A stretch of DNA of 64,000 bases from Phascolarctos cinereus (GCF_002099425.1 NW_018344004.1:407501-471500), one strand, 5' to 3'. Shown: positions 21,505 to 33,387, counted from the first letter of the stretch. Program-made: numbers and translations. The notes: generated from the letters alone by a model not told the origin.

Positions 21505-23062
21505 TAAGGGAAGCCAAGATGGCAAAGTAAAAGCATGATTTGCTTGAGCTCTCCCCCAAACCCCTCCAAATACCTGTAAAAAAAAAATGGTTCTAAACAA
21601 ATTCTAAAGCAGCAGAACCCACAAAAAGGCAGCGAAACAAATTTCCAACCCAAGACAACCTGCATGGTTGATCAGAAAGGTATATCATGTCAGGCAGGGA
21701 GAGGAACATGGTTTGGTGTGGGTGCTCAGGCAAAACAGGCCTCAGTGAACCTGGAGCAGGGCTCAGAGGACTGAATCACAGCAAGCTATGGCAGTTTCCA
21801 GACTTCTCAACTCACAAGTGCCAGGGACAACTTAGAAGGTCAGTAGGAAAGGTCTGTGACTGAGGTGAGAGAGAAGTTTGGTGTCAGCCCCAGTCCCCCT
21901 GTGTGGCCCTGAGGCAGCAGCTGCTTCTGGACCTTCTAGCCCACAGACTGAGGGGGAATCAAGTGGCTGATCAGAGTGGGATTGCAGGGATCTCTCTACT
22001 GGAGCAGTATTCTCTTGCTTTGCTTATGCTTGGATCTGGGTCATACTTCTGGGTGGCAGTCCTGGGTGAGGAGGAGTGCTGGCATGGTGGAGCTTGTAGT
22101 GGTGATGGAGAGAAAATCTTCCTCACAGTTCCAAGGCAAAAAAGAGTGCTTGTGGTCACTCACAGATCAGAGCACAGGCCAGGAAAGGAGTAAATACCTC
22201 ACTCCATACTACCTTGAAAGAACTGAAAATTTACAGGTCCCTAGAAGTATCACTGAAAACAGTTGCACAAAACCCTCAAAGCTTGAGACAGTACATTCTC
22301 TACAATGGAAGTAGACCCCTAACTTAACAGAGAGTTTATAACTCAAATAATTGACTTGGATCATGAGCAAAAAAAAAGAATCTTTTTTTGGTAACAAAGA
22401 AGATCAAAACATACAACCAGAAGAAGACAACAAAGTCAAAGCTCCTACATCCAAAGTCTCCAAGAAATATATGAATTGGTCTCAGGCCATGGAAGAGCTC
22501 AAAAAGGATTTTGAGAAGCAAGTAAGAGAAGTAGAGGAAAAACTGGGAAGAGAAATGAGAGTGATACAAGAAAATCATGAAAAACAAGTCAACAGCTTGC
22601 TAAAGGAGATCCAAAAAAAATACTGAGGAAAATAACACCTTAAAAAATAGCCTAATCCAAATGACAAAAGAGGTCCAAAAAGCCAATGAGGAGAAGAATG
22701 CCTTAAAAAGCAAAATTGGCCAAATGGAAAAGGAAGCCCAAAAGCTTACTGAAGAAAATACTTCCTTAAAAATCAGAATGGAGCAATTGGAAGCTAGTGA
22801 CTTCATGAGAAATCAAGATATTGTAAAACAAAACCAAAAAAATGAAAAAAATAGAAAACAATGTGAAATATCTCATTGGAAAAACAACTGACCTGGAAAA
22901 TAGATCCAGGAGAGGGAATTTAAAAATCTGGTAGGACTATCTGAAAGCCATGATCAAAAAAAGAACCTAGACATCATCTTTCAAGGAATTGTCACGGAAA
23001 ACTGCCCTGATATTTTAGAACCAGAGGGCAAAATAGAAATTGAAAGACAAAAGGGAAAGGGA
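21505..23062 (+). mobile_element. L1/HAL1 copy, 3'-truncated within ORF1
   Basis: The 5' end GGGAAGCCAAGATGGCAAAG matches the L1 start, and 21540-22360 is alignable 5'UTR (GAGCTCTCCCCCAAACCCCT also occurs at 9.27 kb). ORF1 starts at the ATG near 22363. The copy stops at GCAAAATAGAAATTGAAAG near 23045, where the 9.2-kb copy continues into its C-terminal domain. It has no 3'UTR or A-tail, so the truncation is a later deletion or an atypical end. Confidence 0.85.
22363..23062 (+). pseudogene. L1/HAL1 ORF1, N-terminal and coiled-coil part
   Basis: Reads MSKKKESFFGNKEDQNIQPE, then YMNWSQAMEELKKDFEKQ, EVEEKLGREMRVIQENHEKQ and, after a break near 22.62 kb, EVQKANEEKNALKSKIGQ with QKLTEENTSLKIRMEQLEAS. 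Heptad-spaced Leu/Ile/Val among Lys/Glu is the ORF1p trimer coiled coil. The C-terminal RNA-binding domain is missing. At least two frame breaks. Better preserved than the 10.1-kb copy, so probably younger or less damaged. Confidence 0.85.
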
Positions 23063-23121
23063 CAAAACTGTGGTCATCCTCAGATTTCAAGATAAGGAGT
23101 TTATGCTATTCAATGGGAAGT

Positions 23122-23214
23122 CAAGTAAGTTTTTTTCAGAGGCTAGATTTAAACTCAGGTCTTCCTGACTCCAGGCGCATAGTGCTCTATCCACTGCACC
23201 ATCTAGCTACCCTT
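23122..23214 (-). repeat. SINE head fragment, minus strand
   Basis: CTAGATTTAAACTCAGGTCT, GTGCTCTATCCACTGCACCA and TCTAGCTACCC are the 5' half of a marsupial SINE in reverse. Confidence 0.88.
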
Positions 23215-23460
23215 AGTTCTCAAGTATAGAGAGCAGCACATTGGTAATGTCACTCTAGTGCTGGAGTAAAGAATAGATGAGAGCGTGGAGGTAGTGTCTA
23301 GGTAGTGCTTCATTATGGTAGCTCAGGTTCTAGGTAATGAGGGCCTGAATCAGGCTAGGAGCAGTTATAGTAGGAAGGAGGAGAAAATGAGAGAGGTTAC
23401 AGAGGTAGAAAGGGCTTAACATAGCAATCAGTTGGATGAAACCAAAAGATAATGCCTGAT

Positions 23461-24327
23461 TTCATGTTAGCACTCTGCAGATGGAAAACATCTGGCACAG
23501 TTGAGAATATAAACCTCCCTTCCAAAAGATGGTGGGCTGACTATTAAGCAGAGTGAGATGTAACAGATGGACACCAGGAATAAAGTACTTTACCCAAGAT
23601 GTGTTACCAGAGCACTGCAAGTGTAACCTCTATGCAGGATTTAAGGCAGGGTATGGTCAAGAGTCTCACAGAATGGAAAGGAATGAATGGATCAAGAACT
23701 GAAACCTTGGAGGAAATCATCAAGGAAATCATAGATTAATTGTAGGATTAAAATTTAAAACCCTAGTACATGGGTTTTATCATGGGAAAGGCACAAACCT
23801 AAACGATGGAAACATAAAAGGCTCTGTATGCTCTCCTGTGTTCTGAAATCAAAAGTGCTGTTGTAGCAATAAAATGTCAGTTTTTTATGATACAGATCAC
23901 ATCTTTAGAACACTTGGTTTCTCTCCTTCTGTAGTAACTACCTATCTACCCTAACTACTCTGTACTCAGCATACACCCATCATATGATCCTTTAAAAGAA
24001 AAGATGCCTTTTTAGTCATATTCCAAAGATAGTCAAGTCTTCCAGCTTATTAATCATGAACTGGTTCTCCAATCTTTTTAACCCAGATTGTGATCATCTT
24101 TGTTCCATTATCCTGTTAGCCATATCTACTTTTCCAACTGTTGGATTTGACACAAGACACAGATCATTTATGTTAGTTTCTGTGTAGCTAAGAGTAGATA
24201 TGACACTTTGATGACATCATTCTCCACAATTCAGGGTGGTAATATTAGGGTTTTGAGCTTCAAGCCTGTATAAGCTCATAGTCTTGTATTTATAAACTTT
24301 ATATATGACATCTATTATACAGCTTCT
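23461..24327. other. Unique sequence, no gene recognised
   Basis: About 870 bp with no long frames and no repeat I can name. Confidence 0.45.
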
Positions 24328-24436
24328 ATGTATGTGTGTATATATATATGTGTGTATGTGTGTGTATACATATACATATATATGTATATATATGTGTAAA
24401 TATATATATACATATATATATATGTATATATATGTG

Positions 24437-24480
<44 letters not shown>
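24328..24480. repeat. TA/TG-rich microsatellite
   Basis: TATATATGTGTGTATGTGTG grading into long TA runs and ending near 24478. The open Tyr/Ile frames on both strands are repeat artefacts. Confidence 0.95.
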
Positions 24481-24494
24481 TCAAAGAATAGATG

Positions 24495-24565
24495 CATAGA
24501 ATTTTCTAGTTGGAAGGAACCTCAGAAGCCATTTGGTCTAACACCTACCTAAATGAGAAGCCATT
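24495..24565 (-). repeat. MIR-type fragment, minus strand
   Basis: AGTTGGAAGGAACCTCAGAA and CCATTTGGTCTAACACC match the phrase at 40.41 and 59.68 kb that precedes minus-strand MIRs. Confidence 0.55.
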
Positions 24566-24739
24566 CTGCCATATCCTGTATAGGCAGTCACCTAGTAGAA
24601 GAGTCAGTTATAACTGGCTTCATACTTTCTAAGACAGCCCATTTGACTTTTAGATTGATTGAATTTTTAGGACATTACTTTTTATATCTAATCCAAATTT
24701 GCTTTTCTGAAATATCTACTCATTGTTCCTTCTTAGAGC

Positions 24740-24902
24740 TCAGAGACCTTAGCATTCATCCAATCCAAACCACTTACCATACAAATGAAAAAATGGAGGC
24801 TTAGAGAGGGGAAAGGACTTAACCCAAGGTCACGTAAGAGGCAGGGCTTAGATTTGAACCTAAGTTGTTGGATTCCAAATTCAATGACTTTTTTCACTTT
24901 TA
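24740..24902 (-). repeat. MIR SINE, minus strand
   Basis: CATCCAATCCAAACCACTTA, AATGGAGGCTTAGAGAGGGG, CCCAAGGTCACGTAAGAGGC and TTTGAACCTAAGTTG follow the minus-strand MIR. Confidence 0.72.
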
Positions 24903-25344
24903 TCCTTTGGAGCCAAAAAGAAAAAACATCTAATATCTGTTCTCCATAATTAATCTCATATTTGAAGACAATGATGTGTATCCTGCCTCCACTAAGTCTT
25001 CTTTTCTCTAGCCCTCTGAAGGTTTCCATTCAACCAGTTCCTTTATTTGAACCTATACTATTGTCCCAAATCCCTTCTCCATCCTCCCAGAAACTTTATT
25101 CCATTATCCCTCCACTTCTGTATCATAAGGGAGACTATAGCCACTCTAGGCTTGGAGGGGTTCTCCTCTCCTGTATCCAAACTAGCTTAGTTGCTCATCA
25201 TAAGAAGACATTCTTCCTTTTATCTGCCCTGCTCACCTCCCTGATATAAAGGCTTGTCTGGGTACAGTGGAGACAAAATGGTCAGGAAAACTACAGTTAA
25301 CACAGAAATTCCCAGTGATATCTTCCATTTGGATTTTATCAATT

Positions 25345-25550
25345 TCAAAGTGTTTGCATGTGAATTATTTTATTCTGTATTCACAACTACCTTGTAAGTT
25401 TGATAGAACTGAAATTATCATCCTTTACATATTAAAAAAACAAGGCTCATTAAGGTCAAGCAGTTTCTCCAACTTCAAATTGCTATGGAACAGGGTAGTT
25501 TGAAGAGAATCCAGGTCTCCTGACTATTAGACCAGTGCTCTGTCAATTCA
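25345..25550 (-). repeat. MIR SINE, minus strand, diverged
   Basis: ACAACTACCTTGTAAGTTTG, ATTATCATCCTTTACATATT, AAGGTCAAGCAGTTTCTCC and AGGTCTCCTGACTATTAGAC. The interval 24903-25344 before it shows nothing recognised. Confidence 0.65.
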
Positions 25551-25754
25551 ATTTATATTGTTTCTCTTCACATAAAAAAATGACAAATTAGGATAATTCA
25601 TACATCCACGTAGGATACACATGTGTATGTTTTTTCTAGCATTTAGTCCAACAAAAAATTTGGGAAAAAAAGCTGGACCAGGAGTAAGGAGAGATATTAT
25701 TGTCTCAGCAACATGCTCTTTGACAACCCACTTCACTCTCTCCACCTCAGCCAC

Positions 25755-25828
25755 CATTCTTATTGAATGGTTTGGATTAGATGACCTCTAAGGTTCTTTC
25801 CTGCTCTGACATTTCATGAAAATTTCAT
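25755..25828 (+). repeat. CR1/L3 LINE 3' end
   Basis: GGTTTGGATTAGATGACCTC, AAGGTTCTTTCCTGCTCTGA and CATTTCATGAA form the CR1/L3 terminus. Confidence 0.68.
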
Positions 25829-25994
25829 TTAAACCACAAGTAAATGGCTACCACATACTAGGACAATGACAAGGTTTTTCTTTCTAAAATATATAATAAA
25901 ATAATACCTCTTGGCTTTCTAACACCATTCTTACTAATATCCATTAGATACTGAGTCTATGTAAAATATGTAAAATATATGTAAAATAAAGGAT

Positions 25995-26155
25995 ATGGGG
26001 CAAGTCACTTAATTATTGTCAGCCTTATTTTCCTCATCTGTAAGATGGGAAATAATAATAGTACTTATCTCCTTCCCAGGCTGGTTGTGAGGATAAAATG
26101 AGAAACCCTAATAAACCTTAAAGTGCTATTATTCATTATCATTATTATTATGAAT
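25995..26155 (+). repeat. MIR SINE 3' half, plus strand
   Basis: GGGGCAAGTCACTTAATTAT, TTTCCTCATCTGTAAGATGG, GGCTGGTTGTGAGGATAAAA and AAAGTGCTATTATTCATTAT. Confidence 0.82.
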
Positions 26156-26334
26156 TACCATTAAAAAAGTGGTAGAGCTAAAAGTTGAGTTACAGAAGTT
26201 GCAGAAGCTTGTTAGATACCCAGAATATCTTCTGGTGTTGGGGGAAGCTCATTACATTAATGTTCTCTATTTGAAACAGCCTGTATTCATATATGCTTAT
26301 ATACACATATATGTGTATGGATTTATGTATATGT

Positions 26335-26500
26335 ATAACATTCCCCATAGTAGAATGTAATACCTTGAAGGCAGGAAACATGGGTCAATTTTTATCTTGA
26401 TATCTCCAATGCCTAGCATATTACTTTGTACAGTACATATGTACTTTGTACATATTACTTTGTAAAACCTTAATGAATTCTTGTTAAATTGAATTTCTAT
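26335..26500 (+). repeat. L2 3' end
   Basis: GTAGAATGTAATACCTTGAA, GGCAGGAAACATGGGTC, CCAATGCCTAGCATATTACT and AATGAATTCTTGTTAAATTG; a small internal duplication of TACTTTGTACA lies near 26422-26462. Confidence 0.68.
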
Positions 26501-27362
26501 AAGACTATATGGTTTATATAATGTTTTTTCACAATAATCCAATGAGTTAGTAGCATGGGAATTATTATAAGCATTTTATAGAAAACTAAATTGTTTCTTA
26601 GAGAATTAAAATAATTGCAGTGTTTATGAAACCAAGCTTCTATACACATATGTGCAAGTGTTTAAATGTATTGGTCACATTTTTCAGGATGGAGAACAAA
26701 GAAATGAGGAAAATGTATTCAATTGCATGTGGTCACATTTCCAGTACAGATTTTTAATGAAGGTCAACTAAACTTTGTAAAGCTTCCCTTTCAATTATGC
26801 TTAATACTTAATCATGAAGTTCTATATACTGTCTCTCAGTCTTTATTGTTTTCCTGTTGCATTATTATGCATATAAAATGAGAAAAAGCTTCAGAGGTAA
26901 TAAGGTTTATTCAGTACAGTATGCCTGAGGACATAATATTAAACATACCCTGTGCTATTATGGCCAGAATGAATACTGAAATGACAATGTTACTTTAGCA
27001 GGTGGATGGAGAAAATTACCTAATAGGTCTTCCATAAAATGACAGATAATTGTACTGGCCTACCTCACAGAGTTTCTACAGGGAATGACTAATAAACTGT
27101 TACAAAAGTAGAATTCAAATATAAAGTGCTTCAGCAGGAAGACAGAAAAACGAGGACATTTCCCAAGATGATCAGCAATGAACACAGCTTCTTGATGAAA
27201 TTAAACATGGTATAAAAAAAGAAAAATAAAGAGATGCTGCTCACATTAGCTGTGTAAATAATGACCTTGGTTACTTATAAAAAAGACAAGACCAAACTCT
27301 CCCCAAGAGGTTGGGCATAAATAGCTATAATGTCAGAGCTTAGCAAAATAAAAAACAACAGC
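26501..27362. other. Unique AT-rich sequence
   Basis: No repeats or coding frames recognised. Confidence 0.45.
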
Positions 27363-27393
27363 AATAATAATTATTATCATTACCACCACCACC

Positions 27394-27427
<34 letters not shown>

Positions 27428-27434
27428 TTATTAC
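27363..27434 (+). repeat. Compound (ATT)(ACC)(ATC) microsatellite
   Basis: A trinucleotide run that switches unit from ATT/ATC to ACC (about eight copies) and back to ATC (about six copies). Confidence 0.95.
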
Positions 27435-30129
27435 TGAAACAATTTGAAGAACTCTAAAATGACAGCCCAAATACCAGAGTTCTATCAATTCTGCTTGGAA
27501 AATATTCAGTGTTTGGAAAAATGAATGTAATTAGCATGCCTACTTATAACCTCAAAAGCTTTGTCAACATCCCTCATTTAAATGTAGGGGTTAGAAAGAG
27601 TTCATCATTAATCGAATTAATGTCATGCACATATGTATCTCAACAACAAATGTGTGAAAATGCAAGGTTTAGATGGAATCTTAAGAGATATCCAAATGAA
27701 AATTTATAAAGGAAGCTCTCAAGTATCTTTGGAAAACTTTTAGCACTTTAAAAATTTAAAGAAAATGTTCACTGAGAAACTACTTCCAATATAGCTTCGA
27801 GTAATTTTGGGTTAGACATACAATCTTGGGATCAATAGTAATTATGAATCAAGAGCCATTGGTTATGACTAGAGGCACCCTAGTTAGTAAGCTAGTGAAT
27901 AGTGTTGGGTCTGGGGTCAGGAAGACCTAGATTGGCATTCCACACCTGATACTTAATTGTAGTGGATTGTTATTAATTATGCTGGACTCATCAGTTAATC
28001 TCTAAACTTGCCTATTAAATTATAGAAGAGGTAGAGGGAGTTTGCCAGACCCTATTCTTAAGGAAATGGAATAAATTTTGTACACAGCATCAGATAAAAA
28101 AAATAACAATAACTCAATGATCATATTAGATTTAATCACATTTTCATGCATCCTCAAATCTCTTTGTTTTACTTTAAACAGAATCAGAAATGAAACATTT
28201 CCAGGTTTAAATCATGAAGGACTGGAAATATCCAAAACACTCTAATCTTATGAGATTTATGAATCAAAGCAGCAGCAGCATCTATTTCCTGGATTTCATC
28301 ATAAACTCTTTCATGCAATGTCAGTTACCCTTTAGCATGTGGAATGTATGTATTTCTGAAATATTCTCAACAGAATAAAATGTATATTGAGTTTTCTACT
28401 TACACAAACATACCAAAGGTTAAAGCTGGAGGTCAAGCCCTCTCATTTTACAGACAAGTAAACTGAAACTCAGAGATCAGGTGATTTTGCCAAACAGCAT
28501 AGTAGAGTTCTTTCTCTGAAAGTTAGAGATGAATCAGGTTGACATGTTGGCAAATATATAGTGTCACCTGAGGTATTCCCTGGCAAACATTGCCATAGAT
28601 ATGTCAGATTCTATGAATGGCTACCCTATTCTGGAATTCACCAATTTGGTAAATTTTTTGAATTTGGCATTGAGGTTTCTGGGAAGGAAAAACTAGAAGA
28701 GATTCCATCTTGCCTGCTATACAGATAAAGGGTGGCAAGGCAGAGTCAAGAAAGTACATCTGATCTGTAGGTGCCTGCTCTCTATCCTTTTTGTGACTCC
28801 AGAAGGATGCTTTTGCATAGCAATGTGATGTGTGGTAATCATAAGTGGTAGGAAGAATAGAAATTATTGAAAGCTGACTGCCATGTTTGTGAGGCTTAGC
28901 TGCCAGAGATGCCTGGGTTCTGTGCTTCTCACTCTTCACTGAGGAGATTAACTCAAAGCCCCCTAATCTCAATCTGAACTATGTCATGATCCCCATCAAC
29001 CCCACCCTATTTCCTGCTCATTTCAGGGAGGAAGAGTCAAAGGGAGAAATAGAGATCTTTCTCCTAATGTGTAATTAATGTCAGTACAGGTTGAGATTTG
29101 GGAAGAGGGTTTTAAAAAAGGAGAAACAAAAAAAAAATAAAAAGGAGAAACAGTATCCTTTTTTCAGAGAAAGACAGAAACAGAAACAGAGAGACAGAGA
29201 CAGAGAAATAGGAGAGAATAAGTCTTCCTGTGGCAAAGTTTGGGAGTTCTGCATCATGAAGCTAGGAGCCTGAGCACGGCTTTCTGTTTGGTTCCACCTG
29301 CTGCAATCTTAGCCTTAGGTTATTTGGTTGAAACTTACCCAGGATGATCCTAAACTAAGAGTTCTCCCAGCTCCTACACAGGTATATAGCTCAACTCTCT
29401 ACCTCATTTATGTAGGCTCTCTTCACCCCAGCTCTGTTGCATTTACCCTGATTCTTTCTTTCATGCTACAAGATGGGACTCACTGCACCTTATGTATGAG
29501 AGCTCATGGTCATGATCTCTCACCTCCAATCAAAAAACATGCCCCTGCTTTACGTGTAGCTTAAAGGTATTCAACTACATAGACTTGCCTTAAGTAGTTT
29601 CCCCTCCAAGTGCCACAGTAACTCATTTTCTACTGTCCTCCTCAAGAAATGCCCACTAGTGAGCAGAGCCAAGTCAAACAAGTTGTAGTTACAGGGGAAT
29701 TTTTGAGTTTATGGTAATTCTTGAAAGTTTTGGAACTTTCTATGCACCTAGTCCCTTAACATACTTCTCCCCTGGCCCTTAACATCCTTCTCCCAATCTA
29801 GGTCTCAGCTTTACTCTCATCCTGAATACATAACTGATTGGGACACTATAATTTACCCAGAGGAGACAAGGACATGCTTCAGCCTTAGCCAAAACATGTA
29901 CTTTTTGTGGGGAAAAAGTTACCCTGTTGCTTTCTTTCGTGGGGTAGATACATTAAGTTATGTGTAGGTATGTGTGGAGGTGAGTGACTGGGTGGGTGGG
30001 AAATGGCTGCTGTTTGTTTTAACCATAAGTAGTGTAAAGAAATTTCTTCCCACAATTTAATCCCTTGTGCAGCTCTTCATCTCCCTTACTGTGTAATTCT
30101 GATTAGGTTCCTTTTTTTGCACAAAAAAG
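27435..30129. other. Mostly unique sequence
   Basis: Holds a SINE fragment (27885-27960: GTCTGGGGTCAGGAAGACCT), a minus-strand MIR fragment (28425-28510: CATTTTACAGACAAGTAAAC) and a GA/CAGA-rich tract (29171-29215). A 122-codon minus frame (28604-28972) lacks a recognisable domain. I see no exon evidence. Confidence 0.5.
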
Positions 30130-31285
30130 TAATGACATTCAGATTGGCTAATATGACAGAAAAGGAAAATGACAAATGTTAGAAGGGGTGTGGGAAAATT
30201 AAAACACTAATGTACTATTGGTGAAGTTGTGTACTGATCCAACCATTCTGGAGAGCAATCTGGAACTATACCCAAAGAACTTATATGGAAACATATATTT
30301 ATAGCAGCTCTTTTACTGGTGGCAAAGAATTGGAAATTGAAGGGAAGTCCATCAATTGGGGAATGGCTGAACTAGTTGCTGTAGAAGATTGTGATGGAAC
30401 ACTACTGTGCTTTGAGAAATGATGAACAGGATACTCTCCAAAAAACATGGAAAGACTTATATGAACTGATGCAAAGTGAAATGAACAGAATTGGGAGAAC
30501 GTTGTGCACAGTAACAGCAATATTGTATCATGATCTACTATGAATAACTTAGCTATTCTCAGCAATATAAAGATCCAAGGCAATTCTGTAGGACTTATGA
30601 TGAAGGGTGTTGTCCATATCCAGAGAAAAACTAGTAGAGCCTGAATGTAGATCAAAGATATTTTAGCTTTACTTTATTTTTCTTGGATTTTTTGGCCTGT
30701 GTTTTCTTTCACAGAATAGACTTACATGGAAATGTGTTTTGCAAGAAATGATGAACAGGCTGACTTCACAAAAACCTGGAAAGACTTGCATGGTCTAATG
30801 CTGAGTGAAGTGAGCAGAACCAAGAGAATGTTGCAGATAACAACAGCTACGTTGTGTGATGACTAATATCGATAAACTTAACCGTTCCCAGCAATACAAG
30901 AATCTGACATCTCCAGAGGCCTCGAGATGGAAAATGCTATCCACATCCAAAGAAAGGACTATGGAAGTTGAATTGCTATTTTTTTCTCTTCTGTTGAGTT
31001 TGTTTCCTCTTTCTAATGGTTCCTCCTATTGGTTTTAATTTTTACTTCCAACATCACTCATGTGAAAATATGTTTAATAGGAATATAAATGTATAACCCA
31101 TATGAGATTGTGCACCGTCTTGAGGAAGGTAGTAGGGAGGAAGGGGGAGAAAAGTTTTAAACTCAAAAGCACATGGAAGTGATTATTGATATATTAAAAT
31201 GAATTAATAAAAAAAATTTTTTTAAATATGTTTTGCATGACTTCACATGTAGAACCTATGTAGTTGGACTTGTTCTTGCTTTTCT
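30130..31285 (+). mobile_element. L1 3' end (ORF2 tail and 3'UTR), interrupted by a second L1
   Basis: ATGACAAATGTTAGAAGGGG, GATCCAACCATTCTGGAGAG, TTTATAGCAGCTCTTTTACT, GAATTGGAAATTGAAGGGAA and TGAACTGATGCAAAGTGAAA are the ORF2 C-terminal part (the L1 region encoding the CWW-containing tail) and 3'UTR. A deletion removes about 100 bp after CTATACCCAAAG near 30275. The outer copy breaks at 30743 and resumes at 31224 (TATGTTTTGCATGACTTCAC), ending near 31285. Confidence 0.85.
30744..31223 (+). mobile_element. 5'-truncated L1 nested in the older L1
   Basis: Starts AGAAATGATGAACAGGCTGA, runs through the L1 3'UTR and the purine-rich GGTAGTAGGGAGGAAGGGGG, and ends in an A/T-rich tail. The flanks are a near-perfect 14-bp duplication: AAATGTGTTTTGCA (30730-30743) and AAATATGTTTTGCA (31224-31237). 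Confidence 0.88.
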
Positions 31286-31689
31286 AGTCTGAAAAGGAAT
31301 TCCTGGTGATTATTTTTTATCACCTTGGGATTCCACATAAATATGACTCAACTTAATTGGGATATTCCAGCAAGATAGGCTCTTGATAATATCCCTTTAA
31401 TCTAGTTCATGAAAGCTTATCACTGCATTGTTAGCTTTAGTGCATATGACTAAATCTTATATCAGTTCTCATGAAATCTGTTTTGGGTGCATTAGTTACC
31501 CATTCCTTCATGATCACATGCTCCAGAACATAAGGGGTTCTCCTAACCATTGTTTATGTTCCTGCTTGCAGATGGGGTTCTCTGTACTAATGGAAATTTG
31601 TAATTTATAAGCTTTCACAGGTGGCTTCTTTTTTTAAAATCCTAACTTTATCATACAAACAATTACTATGACACACTGTACTTTTGTTG

Positions 31690-31860
31690 TTTTGTCATTG
31701 TTGTTGAGTTGTTTTAGTCTTTTCTGAATCTTTGTGACCCCATTTGGGGTTTTCTTAGCAAAGATACTGGAATGGTTTACCAATTCCTTCTTCAGTTCGT
31801 TTTAGAGATGAGGAAGCTGAGGCAAACAGGGTTAAGTAACTTGACCTTGTGCTACACTAG
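31690..31860 (-). repeat. MAR1-type SINE, 3' part, minus strand
   Basis: GTCATTGTTGTTGAGTTGTT, GTGACCCCATTTGGGGTTTT, GCAAAGATACTGGAATGGTT and GAGGCAAACAGGGTTAAGTA: the RTE-like tail and part of the CORE, with the head missing. Confidence 0.85.
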
Positions 31861-31979
31861 TTTTAAGACTTCTGAGAGTTTAGAACAAATCAGACAATGA
31901 TTAGTTCAGCAGTTGGTTTCCTACATGGTTAGTGACATGCTATTGTTCATTCTTAGATGCATCCATGATGCCCTTCAAC

Positions 31980-32195
31980 AACAATAATACTAGGTAGCAT
32001 TTATATAACACTTTAAGTCTGTAAAGCATTTTACTTATGAGATTTCATTTGATGCAAACAACAATCCTGTGAGGTAGGTGCTATTTTTATTCCCATTTTA
32101 CAGACAAAGAAAACAAGCGACTTGCCCAGGGTCACATAGTTAGTGTCTCAGGCAGGATTATGGACTCAAGTGTTCCTGATACATATTTACTAAGC
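31980..32195 (-). repeat. MIR/THER1-type SINE, minus strand
   Basis: GTAGCATTTATATAACACTT, CAACAATCCTGTGAGGTAGG, TTCCCATTTTACAGACAAAG, GCGACTTGCCCAGGGTCACA and GGCAGGATTATGGACTCAAG. Confidence 0.85.
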
Positions 32196-32324
32196 TCTCT
32201 TTTCCTAATTCAGTCTTGCTCCTCATTATGTATAAAAATTGTATTCAACATTTTCTCCTTATATCTTGAAGAACCATTAGAAAAATAATATTCAATGTAC
32301 AATTTTAAAAGAAGCCAGTGTGGT

Positions 32325-32430
32325 ACAGAAGGAGCCAGAAAGAACTAGGTCCCTGTCCTGCCTCTGATAACAGACCTGCAGTCTGATCCTGGGCAAGTCA
32401 TTGAAACTCTCAGTGTTCTCTAAGATTTAG
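32325..32430 (+). repeat. MIR fragment, plus strand
   Basis: CAGTCTGATCCTGGGCAAGT and CATTGAAACTCTCAGTGTTC. Confidence 0.6.
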
Positions 32431-32599
32431 TTACAAGGAAGATGCTAAATAGTATAAGTAGAAAAAAGTTTCCACATTCAGGGGTTCCTTCTATTAAAGA
32501 AATCACAAGTGCTTCTAGTCCCTATCCTTATTTTTAAAAAGTTAATTACTTAAACACAACTAATTAAAAAGGCAATGTTATTCTGGATTCCATGAATAT

Positions 32600-32730
32600 T
32601 AATAACTACTGACCCTAGAGTAGGAGAACTGGTTTCAAATCCCACCTCTGACACTTTACTCCCTGTGTGACCATGGGAAAGCCATTTACCTTCCTGGGTC
32701 TCAGTTTTCTCATATGTGAAAGGGGGAACA
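32600..32730 (+). repeat. MIR SINE, plus strand
   Basis: CAAATCCCACCTCTGACACT, GTGTGACCATGGGAAAGCCA and GGGTCTCAGTTTTCTCATAT. Confidence 0.78.
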
Positions 32731-32739
32731 CTCAGTGTT

Positions 32740-32826
32740 CTCTGAATAGAGTGCTGAGCCTGGAGTTAAGAAGATCTGAGTTCAAATATGACCTCAGACA
32801 CTTATTAGCTGTTAAAAGTCATTTCC
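32740..32826 (+). repeat. SINE head fragment, plus strand
   Basis: ATAGAGTGCTGAGCCTGGAG, AAGATCTGAGTTCAAATATG and CCTCAGACACTTATTAGCTG. Confidence 0.78.
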
Positions 32827-32874
32827 TGAACTGGAAAAATTGGGTATTGAGAGAGTTGTCATCAAGATAGCTAG

Positions 32875-33108
32875 TGAGAATATGGCCAGGAAGTAAAATG
32901 AAGCATAACTGGAGCTGGCCTAGATGTAGTGGCTCAAGTGGTACAATCACAAATCAGTAAAATGGGGACAATAGGGTAGGAGATGTAGGACTTAAAGGAT
33001 TAAATCTTCTAGGACATAACCTCTGGTTTGGATGCCAAGGTAGCTGGTGAACAAATAATCAGAGGGATATGAGATGGCAAAGTGCCTTATATTGGTGGTT
33101 GCACCTCC
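32875..33108 (+). repeat. Unclassified repeat, left arm of an inverted pair
   Basis: Contains AAGGATTAAATCTTCTAGGA, CTCTGGTTTGGATGCCAAGG and TAGCTGGTGAACAAATAATC. The reverse complement is found at 33665-33898 with about three quarters of bases matching by eye, and a third copy in direct orientation starts near 38865. Family unknown to me. Confidence 0.75.
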
Positions 33109-33387
33109 AGGTCAGCTCCTTCCTGGCTTGCTTGCCTTGCCTTTTCTGCACAGTTTTAATCACATAACTTCCCTTATTAAAAACAAAACAAAACACACCG
33201 TAATAGTTCTCAGCTTCTAACTGAACAAGGCCCCAACTCCTGAGCTTATCATTCAGTCTTCCACAATCCAGTTCTAAAATATTTTAACTGATCCTATAAC
33301 CCTTTGTATATCATCCAGGCTATAGACAAACTAGATCTATTACTCATTGTACTACAACCATAGCCTTACTTTCCTCCTTTTTATGAA

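Larger units (their letters stand above)
21280..23460 (+). repeat. Ancient interspersed repeat split by L1/HAL1 and a SINE
   Basis: Left part 21280-21504: GGCTTAATGGAAGAGGATGT, AGGAGAGATTTAAACAGACA. Right part 23083-23460: TAAGGAGTTTATGCTATTCA, TGTCACTCTAGTGCTGGAGT, GATGAGAGCGTGGAGG, GAGGTTACAGAGGTAGAAAG. These read as successive parts of one old mammalian repeat, the same family as 7.69 kb. An L1/HAL1 copy and a SINE fragment interrupt it. Confidence 0.6.

Noticed and set aside
28604-28972. 122-codon minus-strand frame
   Set aside because: No domain, no codon bias and no splice context; plausible by chance.
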